5,149 nt of DNA from Verrucomicrobiales bacterium (lineage in GTDB: Bacteria > Verrucomicrobiota > Verrucomicrobiia > Limisphaerales > UBA1096): contig WTHH01000010.1 of NCBI GenBank assembly GCA_011523195.1, positions 1-5,149 on the forward strand, in the 5' to 3' direction. The position numbers and the translations under genes are program-made. Under the pieces are notes generated by a model that ran no database searches, was not told the origin of the DNA, and saw only the letters and a program-made list of their open reading frames with translations. Shown piece after piece: positions 1-5,149 of the stretch (within the stretch, counting starts at the first letter, position 1; each line of letters opens with the position of its first letter).

Positions 1-60
1 TCCACACTCCATCCCAACATACTTCCGCCGCCGACGCCGTTGCCCGACGCCTTGTCATGA
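1..60 (+). other. Possible 3' end of an upstream gene coupled to the GtrA-like gene
   Basis: The frame beginning at base 1 is open for 19 codons, proline-rich near its end, and stops at a TGA (58-60) that overlaps the ATG of the next gene as ATGA. Such overlaps are common between translationally coupled genes, and GtrA-like genes often follow a glycosyltransferase. The piece is too short to identify. The GtrA frame itself is also open back to base 1, so this stretch could instead encode extra N-terminal residues of that protein. Confidence 0.25.
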
Positions 61-521
61 TTTCAGCCGAACTCCACGCCCAATCTCTCCCTTGGCAGAT
101 CGCCTTGTTCGGGCTTGTCGGTGTGGCGAACACTGCGCTGGATTTCGTAATCTACAACCTGTTAACACGAAAAATCCCTCGAATACCGGCCAACATCTGT
201 TCCACCAGCGTTGCGATGGCATTCAGTTTTACCGCCAACTTTTTTGTCTTTCAACCGCACACCTTTGATGCCCCGGGGCAGGCGACGAAGTTCATCATCG
301 TGACAGCTGTTTCATTGTACGTGATTCAAAACGTGGTTATTTACCTGACGACAAACGTCTGGATGCAACCGGTTCGCTGGGCGAATTCAGCGACACATAA
401 GATTCAGCTAGCTAGCGGATGGAGTGAGGCCTTTGTCAGCAAGAACACTGTCAAGCTGTTGGCCACTGGATGCAGCCTTGTGTGGAATTTTCTTTGGTAC
501 CGCTTCTACGTGTACGTTTAA
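57..521 (+). CDS. GtrA-like family membrane protein
   Basis: A 154-residue protein with four predicted membrane helices at about residues 14-36, 44-65, 77-98 and 128-150. The first helix region (FGLVGVANTALDF) and the aromatic-rich tail (WNFLWYRFYVYV) match the GtrA-like family. Family members are small inner-membrane proteins linked to moving lipid-linked sugars, or to synthesis of cell-surface polysaccharides and teichoic acids; the exact substrate cannot be told from sequence. The length is normal for the family. The chosen ATG places helix 1 close to the N-terminus, as expected, but no Shine-Dalgarno sequence precedes it and the frame is open to the window edge, so the true start may lie further upstream. 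The ATGA overlap with a possible upstream stop would explain the missing ribosome site through coupling. The gene converges on the cytochrome operon and is probably functionally separate from it. Confidence 0.85.
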   Translation: MISAELHAQSLPWQIALFGLVGVANTALDFVIYNLLTRKIPRIPANICSTSVAMAFSFTANFFVFQPHTFDAPGQATKFIIVTAVSLYVIQNVVIYLTTNVWMQPVRWANSATHKIQLASGWSEAFVSKNTVKLLATGCSLVWNFLWYRFYVYV

Positions 522-522
522 A

Positions 523-536
523 CTTGGCCAAGCGCT
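523..536. repeat. Palindromic repeat, copy 1 (between convergent genes)
   Basis: The 14-mer CTTGGCCAAGCGCT lies in the gap between the GtrA-like and cytochrome b genes. It is identical to bases 3389-3402, and its first 13 bases recur at 4753-4765. The core CTTGGCCAAG is a perfect palindrome. It overlaps a second perfect 12-bp palindrome, CCAAGCGCTTGG (528-539), and abuts a third, GTTTAAAC (516-523), which contains the stop codon of the GtrA-like gene. The palindromes have almost no loop and no T-run follows, so a classical terminator is not supported. Confidence 0.6.
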
Positions 537-548
537 TGGGCAGTCGGG

Positions 549-1163
549 TCACTTGAGGCGGTGGCGTAAAACGAGGTAAACGTGTATAATCGTTAAGAGC
601 ACCAAACCGAGTCCGGTGTATTGATGAACACCTACAAGCACATCCTGCCCGTGCGTGCCAAAGATCGTGAACATAACTAAGACAATGGACAGACTTGCTG
701 GAAAGGTCAGGAACATCGCACCCCAAAAGGTCAACTTGATTAGCAAAAGTGAATCCTTGGCTTTAACAGGTTGGAAGCACAGGCGCCCAGTCAACTCCGC
801 CCTCTCATCTTCCGTCAACCGGCATTGATGCGCCCAAGTGATCAACAGGAAAACCGCACACAGGAGAAAAATCGGAGCTGTCCCAACGTGGATCATTAGG
901 GCGTAGCCGGTCATTAATTCATTTGAGATAAGCCGACCTGAGAATGCGGTCAAAGTCATCACCAAGAGACTCACAACAGCCACGATTCCAGCCAGACGTT
1001 TGAGTTTGCCAAGCTTATCAAGGTCGTCTTCCCAGCCACACCAGCCAAGAGGATGCCGCTTGGCCTTGCTTTTGGCCTGACCAGCACCCAACCCGGCGCA
1101 AACATGGATGACAATCCCGATAGCAACAACGGTCAGCGATGCCCATGATATTGATTGAAACAT
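549..1163 (-). CDS. Cytochrome b-like integral membrane protein
   Basis: A 204-residue protein with about five hydrophobic helices (near residues 8-28, 57-75, 88-111, 142-168 and 176-198). Histidines lie in or at the ends of the helices: H20, H92, H112, H180 and H194. H180 and H194 are 14 residues apart in the last helix, a spacing typical of membrane diheme b cytochromes such as the b561 and formate-dehydrogenase gamma groups, so bound b hemes are a reasonable inference. The exact family is not certain. The start is well supported: AAGGA sits seven bases before the ATG, and the gene begins 15 bp after the stop of the heptaheme cytochrome. The likely job is to carry electrons between the quinone pool and that cytochrome, in either direction. 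It is the last gene of the run. A residual alternative is a heme-free membrane subunit. Confidence 0.7.
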   Translation of the reverse strand: MFQSISWASLTVVAIGIVIHVCAGLGAGQAKSKAKRHPLGWCGWEDDLDKLGKLKRLAGIVAVVSLLVMTLTAFSGRLISNELMTGYALMIHVGTAPIFLLCAVFLLITWAHQCRLTEDERAELTGRLCFQPVKAKDSLLLIKLTFWGAMFLTFPASLSIVLVMFTIFGTHGQDVLVGVHQYTGLGLVLLTIIHVYLVLRHRLK

Positions 1164-1170
1164 CTCGTGA

Positions 1171-1175
1171 TCCTT
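1171..1175 (-). promoter_or_regulatory. Shine-Dalgarno site for the cytochrome b-like gene
   Basis: AAGGA on the - strand, with seven bases between it and the ATG at 1163, lies wholly within the 15-bp gap after the heptaheme cytochrome stop codon. It fixes the cytochrome b start. It is the only clear ribosome site in the window; the two genes before it in the operon lack one of comparable strength. Confidence 0.75.
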
Positions 1176-1178
1176 GCG

Positions 1179-3455
1179 CTATTTGTTCCGGCCAGCCGCC
1201 GTGACCAGCCGGTCCATGCCCTTCAGTGCAAACAATAAAAGAACCAACCCGCCGATGGCACACGCCACAATGACCAACCCTTTCAACCATGGCCTAAACA
1301 GAAAGGTGAAAGCAAAAGACTGATAGTACCCGGGATCCAGTTCACCGAACTCGGTCATGGACTTGGTCTGTTTTTCACCGGGATTGATGGGAGTATCAAC
1401 CTCCACTTTGCCAAAAATGAAGGGTGAAGTGTCATCGTGGCAATCCGCGCAGCGCCCGTTAGATCCTAGAGACTGAGAGGCAGGCCGAACGTCATGCGCG
1501 ATGGGCCACTTGTAAGGTTCAGCTGCCTCGTGGTCATCCTTAACCAACACCTTATTGTTGATGCTATACAGCTTTCCTCCGGCCACATATACCGCCTCCG
1601 GCTTGGGTTGCCAGCTTTGCAGTTCCCACTCGTAACCATCGATCAATTTCAACACGTTGGTGATCTGTTCCTCGGTTAGAGCGATCCAGTCGTTGACACG
1701 TTCCGGGTTCTCGTTTTCCACCCCCAGTTCATCACCGGCAATTTCGCGTACCAACACCGGCGCAAGTGGCTTAATCGCAGTCTCGGCTGCTTGATGTGCG
1801 GAACTGAGCAACACATCCCCTTTTAGTCTGTACAACTTGCCATGGGACACAAAAACCGGTTCAGGCTTAGTCTCGTCCACTTTATCAGCGTCTGGCTCAG
1901 CCTCATCTGGCGCTTCACCCTCGGGCTCCTCTTCTTCCTCATCCTGCTTCGCGATCAACTTGAGCGTTGAGGCGATAGTCTCGTCCGACAACTTTGTTGG
2001 ATCACTTTCAGAATCCTCCCCGCTGGCCATATCTCTAAGGTGGTCGGACACGATATCTTCCAACTCAAACGGTAACGGTATGACGGTGTCCCCAGACTTC
2101 GTTCCCCAATAGGAAGGCTGAGAGCGTGTTCCCCAAAATGAGGGCCAGATCATGTTGTGTGGTCCGATTTTGCCGTTGGCCATTTTTGCGAACACCGGCG
2201 TAACCACGTGCGGTAATTGCTTGTTCATGGCGTGGCGACCGTGCAGGCCAAGTTTGTGCATCCGTGCTGTCCGCACGCGCGCCGTGTTTTCTTCCGGCAA
2301 ACGCCCCGAGTGACAAGCGGTGCAACTCAGTTTCTCGAAGTGAATTGCCGGGATGCCCTTGTGTTCTGGAATAGGTGCGCCCAGGTGGCCACCCATTCTG
2401 TCAGCGGCATTCTCCGCATTCGGGTTGCCCAAGTGACAACCCTGACAGGAATAAGAGGCGTGTTTCTTTGGGTCAAAGTTTTTCAGGTAATCAGCCGAAT
2501 CGTGAGGATTGCCCGAAGGCTCGATGTCGCCCCGTCCAATCATGTGATCCACGCCGTTGCGATGGCAGTCGGCGCAACTCATTCCGGAGGCCAGATGGAC
2601 GTCCTCGTTGTGAACCCACTCATCCCTGCCCGGCGTCTGGAGATCCTGCGTGGAGTGACAGTAGTAGCACCGGTTGGAGGGAGGCTTGCGAACGATGTCG
2701 AGGAACACCTTGTTGTTTGAATCGAACCGGCTTTTGTCGTAGCTAGTGATGATCTTGTACTCAGTTTCTGGATCGTAAAACTCGTCCAACTCGGAGGCCG
2801 TCCCCTTTACCGTGGCCAAGCCACTGGCCACCGTGGCCGCCCACCGGTAATTTTCCCGGGCCGCCTGCAAAGCTGCATCACTCTGGTTTTGTTTGCGGTC
2901 AGCGTGGTGACAAGCTAGACAATTGATCTCGTACTTACCGGAGATTGGCCAACGCAAAAACTCCTCCGGATCAGCGTCCAGATCGTCATCGCTTGGCTCC
3001 ATCTCACCATAGTTTCCGCCGGGGAAATGACTGCTGAACTGCTTGAGGAATTTCCAGGCGGTCATGTTGATGTCGTCCGGGCTGTAGGTCCCCTTCCAGT
3101 CGCGGTTGGAAATGGGGATCTGTGTTCGGACCCGGGTATCGGTCAACACCCACGGTTCACCCACCCGCCCACTCAGAACGTTGGTTGTGCCAGAGTGAAA
3201 ATGCCAACCGGTGGCCATTTTGTCATAATCATGACATTCGCCACAGGTGTTGCGCATTGAGATCGGCCTCGGCTGCTTGTCCGTGGCCTTGATAGGGAGC
3301 CCCGCTTCGTCGAAGAGAGTGATCAGGTGCGTGATGGAAGTGCGGTTACCATCGTGACCATCACCTAGCCCCTTGCCTTTTTCCGCCGCTTGGCCAAGCG
3401 CTAGGGGGCTGGCCAGCAGCGTCAAAGACAGCAATGTCCTGATGATTTGAATCAT
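1179..3455 (-). CDS. Membrane-anchored heptaheme c-type cytochrome
   Basis: A 758-residue exported protein with seven CxxCH heme c motifs at residues 71, 179, 263, 294, 337, 378 and 669. Every cysteine except one in the membrane helix belongs to a heme motif. Residues 1-24 form a Sec-type signal peptide ending near ALGQAA, and residues about 725-745 form a single C-terminal membrane anchor with a short basic tail, so the heme domain should lie in the periplasm. Hemes 1-6 fall in the first 382 residues. About 290 residues then carry no heme motif before heme 7. This heme-free span holds a degenerate duplication (about 489-572 and 593-660) and a strongly acidic linker (about 504-530). Many other histidines are available as distal ligands. 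Its role is probably multi-step electron transfer, possibly with a catalytic heme; the substrate is unknown. The following cytochrome b gene is the likely membrane partner. The start is chosen because the signal peptide begins there and a stop lies just upstream; the ribosome site is weak. Confidence 0.88.
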   Translation of the reverse strand: MIQIIRTLLSLTLLASPLALGQAAEKGKGLGDGHDGNRTSITHLITLFDEAGLPIKATDKQPRPISMRNTCGECHDYDKMATGWHFHSGTTNVLSGRVGEPWVLTDTRVRTQIPISNRDWKGTYSPDDINMTAWKFLKQFSSHFPGGNYGEMEPSDDDLDADPEEFLRWPISGKYEINCLACHHADRKQNQSDAALQAARENYRWAATVASGLATVKGTASELDEFYDPETEYKIITSYDKSRFDSNNKVFLDIVRKPPSNRCYYCHSTQDLQTPGRDEWVHNEDVHLASGMSCADCHRNGVDHMIGRGDIEPSGNPHDSADYLKNFDPKKHASYSCQGCHLGNPNAENAADRMGGHLGAPIPEHKGIPAIHFEKLSCTACHSGRLPEENTARVRTARMHKLGLHGRHAMNKQLPHVVTPVFAKMANGKIGPHNMIWPSFWGTRSQPSYWGTKSGDTVIPLPFELEDIVSDHLRDMASGEDSESDPTKLSDETIASTLKLIAKQDEEEEEPEGEAPDEAEPDADKVDETKPEPVFVSHGKLYRLKGDVLLSSAHQAAETAIKPLAPVLVREIAGDELGVENENPERVNDWIALTEEQITNVLKLIDGYEWELQSWQPKPEAVYVAGGKLYSINNKVLVKDDHEAAEPYKWPIAHDVRPASQSLGSNGRCADCHDDTSPFIFGKVEVDTPINPGEKQTKSMTEFGELDPGYYQSFAFTFLFRPWLKGLVIVACAIGGLVLLLFALKGMDRLVTAAGRNK
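1476..1679 (-). repeat. Internal protein duplication, copy B (heptaheme cytochrome)
   Basis: Encodes residues about 593-660. It aligns with copy A through a helix-like lead (LTEEQITNVLKLI against LSDETIASTLKLI) and a second block in which 15 of 29 positions match by eye. That block begins KPE and shares V-x-V, GKLY, VL and H-x-AAE. Copy B runs directly into the segment PIAHDVRPAS, just before the seventh heme motif. Confidence 0.7.
1740..1991 (-). repeat. Internal protein duplication, copy A (heptaheme cytochrome)
   Basis: Encodes residues about 489-572. It has the same order of elements as copy B but carries an extra acidic stretch between the lead helix and the KPE block. The two copies are diverged at the protein level and show no obvious long DNA identity, so the duplication is old rather than an assembly artefact. 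Confidence 0.7.
1866..1946 (-). other. Acidic low-complexity linker within the heptaheme cytochrome
   Basis: Encodes residues about 504-530, rich in Glu, Asp and Pro and including a run of six glutamates. It is probably a flexible, negatively charged surface loop. It interrupts copy A of the internal duplication and has no counterpart in copy B, which suggests it was inserted or expanded after the duplication. Confidence 0.75.
3387..3402. repeat. Palindromic repeat, copy 2 (signal-peptide coding region)
   Basis: CGCTTGGCCAAGCG (3387-3400) is a perfect 14-bp palindrome. Bases 3389-3402 are identical to the intergenic copy at 523-536. On the - strand it encodes the Ala-Leu-Gly-Gln-Ala end of the heptaheme cytochrome signal peptide. 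Confidence 0.6.
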
Positions 3456-3484
3456 CTAAAATGACATCCACGCAGGGGAGCCGG

Positions 3485-4843
3485 TCAGACCTTGAAGTCT
3501 TCCGGCTTAAGATCGATCTTTCGACCGGCAGCAATAGCCTCATTTACCTTGAGCACCATCACGGCGGTCTCGTAGCCGATCTCTCCCGGACAGTTCAGTT
3601 TTGCATTGCCTCGGATCGACTCAAAGAAGTTGACAAGATGAGGTTGATGATACGGGACCTTCATCTCGATAGGCATGCGATAGAGAGCCGGGGTAGCAGA
3701 TTCACGAACATCTACCTCATCATCACCTTCTTTAACTTCTGCCTCGATGCTAGCTTTTTCAAGAGTTACATAATTTTTCTGAACCCACGGATCCCACTTA
3801 GTCTCTTCCACCCAGCTTTCACGGTAAATTTCACCACGACCAGCAGACTCGGAAATCAGCAAAGTGCCCTCGTCACCCATAAACAATTCGTAGTAGCCGT
3901 TACTGCTGTTTGTGGTCAGCGTCTCGTAACTCGCGCGCACGAGACCCTTCTCGGTCGGAAACTCGAAGATAGCGATGGCGTTATCGTACCATTCGTGATC
4001 TTTCCAATAATCCACGCCGCCGCTAGCCATCACTGAAGACGGAAGCGCGTTGCCAAGGAACCAGCTGTAGACATCGATCTGGTGCGAACCAAGGTCAACG
4101 ATGGGGCCGCCACCGAGCCCCTTGTACCAGCGCCAGTTGCGAAACTGTGACATGTCATCAAAACCATATTTTTTCAGCGTCGCTGCGGGGATGTCGGTGC
4201 CCTTAGGCCAACCGAGATCAACACAGGCCGCACGGCTGCGATGCCACTGGCCGGAAATGTTCGTGATGCGATTAAGCAGGTTGGCCTCGTTGAGGACCTT
4301 ATCCTTGCAGTAAATGTAGCGGGGATTACTACGGCGCTGGTGGCCGATCTGCAGCAGCTTGCCAGCCTTGCGTCCGGCCAACACCATGTCTTTGGCTGCC
4401 TCGAGGCTGTTGGACATTTCCTTCTCGCAATAGACGTGCAGCCCCTTTTCAAAACAGGCGATGGTGTGCTCGGCGTGCCAAAAGTCGGGTGTGGCGATCA
4501 GCACCGCATCGAGATCCTTCTCCTTCTCGAGCAACTCCTGATAATCGACGTAGGCTGTCCCCTTGTGACCATACCGTTTGTAGGCGTTCAAGATCCGGGA
4601 AACACGGCGCAGGTTGCCCTTTTCCCAGATGTCACAGACCGCACGGAACTTGATGCCCGAGTTTCTGCCCAACTTAAGTATGGCATTCATGAGGACCTGC
4701 CCCTGCGTGCCCGCACCGATCAACGCTATGTTGATATCCTTTTTATTCCCTGCTTGGCCAAGCGCACTGTTGGCAAGAACCAAGCCTGCACCGGCTGCAG
4801 CCGATGAACTGATGAAGTTTCTACGATCTATTTGATTACTCAT
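3485..4843 (-). CDS. Tat-exported Gfo/Idh/MocA family oxidoreductase
   Basis: A 452-residue protein. Residues 1-31 form a twin-arginine signal (DRRNFIS, then an alanine-rich core ending ALGQA), so it is predicted to be exported folded with its nucleotide cofactor. The Rossmann domain follows with the glycine motif GAGTQG at 43-48. The family's usual EKP lysine site reads EKE (140-142), with K141 retained. The motif DLGSHQID (250-257) supplies the D-x3-H pair (D250, H254) seen in catalytic members such as inositol dehydrogenase. The family oxidises or reduces sugars, cyclitols and related compounds with NAD(P), often with a tightly held cofactor; the substrate here is unknown. The length fits the long Tat-type subgroup common in Planctomycetota and Verrucomicrobiota. 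It starts 18 bp after the ApbE stop, without a visible Shine-Dalgarno, and ends 29 bp before the heptaheme cytochrome. The shared operon suggests, but does not prove, that its electrons feed the cytochromes. Confidence 0.92.
   Translation of the reverse strand: MSNQIDRRNFISSSAAAGAGLVLANSALGQAGNKKDINIALIGAGTQGQVLMNAILKLGRNSGIKFRAVCDIWEKGNLRRVSRILNAYKRYGHKGTAYVDYQELLEKEKDLDAVLIATPDFWHAEHTIACFEKGLHVYCEKEMSNSLEAAKDMVLAGRKAGKLLQIGHQRRSNPRYIYCKDKVLNEANLLNRITNISGQWHRSRAACVDLGWPKGTDIPAATLKKYGFDDMSQFRNWRWYKGLGGGPIVDLGSHQIDVYSWFLGNALPSSVMASGGVDYWKDHEWYDNAIAIFEFPTEKGLVRASYETLTTNSSNGYYELFMGDEGTLLISESAGRGEIYRESWVEETKWDPWVQKNYVTLEKASIEAEVKEGDDEVDVRESATPALYRMPIEMKVPYHQPHLVNFFESIRGNAKLNCPGEIGYETAVMVLKVNEAIAAGRKIDLKPEDFKV
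4752..4765. repeat. Palindromic repeat, copy 3 (signal-peptide coding region)
   Basis: GCTTGGCCAAGC (4752-4763) is a perfect 12-bp palindrome, and bases 4753-4765 match 13 bases of the other two copies. On the - strand it encodes Ala-Leu-Gly-Gln-Ala at the end of the Tat signal, the same residues as at copy 2 and with the same codons apart from the last base of the final alanine. Confidence 0.6.
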
Positions 4844-4861
4844 TGGTATTGAAAAAAGTCG

Positions 4862-5149
4862 TTATGTGCTCAACCCCGCACCCTCCCATTGGCCATATGA
4901 TTTTACCGCTTGGTCGGAGGAGTTTTCGCTGCCCACCTGGGGAAGGATTATCGCGGCAGTTCCCTCGTTCGCCAAGCAATAATCGCTGATTTCTTCATCC
5001 GACAACATCATGAACGCCGTGGAGGAGGCGTCCGCCGCAATGGCATCAGGGGCGATGGCCCAAGCGGCCAGACGGCCCTCGACCGGACCGGCGTCTTTAG
5101 AGCGTGGGTCGATAATATGCTGGCCTTTTTGTCGCCCTGAACCACTGAC
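4862..5149 (-). CDS. FAD:protein FMN transferase (ApbE family), C-terminal part
   Basis: An open frame of 95 residues enters from the right window edge and ends at TAA (4862-4864); its start lies outside the window. It carries two C-terminal hallmarks of ApbE proteins: SGSGRQKGQHIIDPR at fragment residues 2-16, and the APDAIAADASST segment at 33-44. The D40-x3-T44 pair in the latter corresponds to the metal-binding Asp and Thr of the family. ApbE enzymes use FAD to attach FMN through a phosphoester bond to Thr or Ser of exported or membrane electron-transfer proteins such as the NqrB, NqrC and RnfG types. It lies 18 bp before the Gfo/Idh/MocA gene, so it probably heads or belongs to the same operon. 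The target flavoprotein is not in this window. The tail after the metal site is somewhat short and diverged, but nothing suggests a pseudogene. Confidence 0.82.
   Translation of the reverse strand, partial: VSGSGRQKGQHIIDPRSKDAGPVEGRLAAWAIAPDAIAADASSTAFMMLSDEEISDYCLANEGTAAIILPQVGSENSSDQAVKSYGQWEGAGLST

Noticed and set aside
523..548. Intrinsic terminator in the convergent gap
   Set aside because: The symmetry allows only about a 4-bp stem with a 4-base loop, and no T-run follows on either strand.
451..726. - strand open frame of 91 codons
   Set aside because: It overlaps the ends of both convergent genes in other frames and has no features of its own.
1018..1290. - strand open frame of 90 codons bridging the heptaheme and cytochrome b genes
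   Set aside because: It overlaps both genes in another frame. Its Cys/His-rich look (CGVCHRR) comes from frame-shifted coding DNA, so it is not an extra heme protein.
1837..2112. + strand Ser-rich open frame of 91 codons
   Set aside because: The serine runs are the antisense reading of the Glu/Asp-rich linker of the heptaheme cytochrome.
2217..2720. + strand open frame of 167 codons, overlapping another of 123 codons
   Set aside because: Both are antisense to heme-motif-bearing coding sequence of the heptaheme cytochrome and encode no recognisable domain.
3461..4036. + strand open frame of 191 codons
   Set aside because: It lies almost entirely opposite the C-terminal half of the Gfo/Idh/MocA gene and has no domain-like sequence or ribosome site.
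4241..4807. + strand open frame of 188 codons
   Set aside because: It is antisense to the conserved Rossmann domain of the Gfo/Idh/MocA gene, and the composition is that of a shadow frame.
4910..5140. + strand open frame of 76 codons
   Set aside because: It lies opposite the ApbE C-terminus, which has recognisable family motifs. The + strand product is Arg/Gly-rich with no domain features.

Overview
The window looks like chromosomal DNA from a Gram-negative bacterium. The Tat-exported Gfo/Idh/MocA oxidoreductase, the large membrane-anchored multiheme cytochrome c and the weak Shine-Dalgarno use together suggest the Planctomycetota/Verrucomicrobiota group. That placement is an inference from protein style; there is no rRNA or marker gene here to confirm it. 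Base composition looks roughly balanced and similar throughout. I see no sign of a mobile element, CRISPR array, tRNA or rRNA.

Layout: a short + strand gene on the left (57-521) encodes a four-helix GtrA-like membrane protein. It converges, across a 27-bp gap, on a tightly packed - strand run filling the rest of the window. In transcription order (right to left) this run is: the C-terminal 95 residues of an ApbE-type FAD:protein FMN transferase (4862 to the window edge); a Tat-signal Gfo/Idh/MocA oxidoreductase (3485-4843); a 758-residue heptaheme c-type cytochrome with a C-terminal membrane anchor (1179-3455); and a five-helix, His-rich cytochrome b-like membrane protein (549-1163). The gaps are 18, 29 and 15 bp, so an operon is likely. 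No stretch over 300 bases lacks a gene; the only unassigned DNA is the first 56 bases and these short gaps.

How they may work together (inference): the last two genes form a plausible membrane electron-transfer pair, with a periplasmic heptaheme domain anchored beside a b-type cytochrome that could exchange electrons with quinone. ApbE attaches FMN covalently to exported or membrane electron-transfer proteins, so its presence hints at a flavinylated partner encoded upstream, outside the window. The Gfo/Idh/MocA enzyme has its own Tat signal and could be either a functional part of the system or an unrelated sugar or cyclitol oxidoreductase. The most distinctive features are the internal duplication in the cytochrome, split by an acidic linker, and a palindromic sequence (core CTTGGCCAAG) that occurs three times, twice encoding the same Ala-Leu-Gly-Gln-Ala signal-peptide end.
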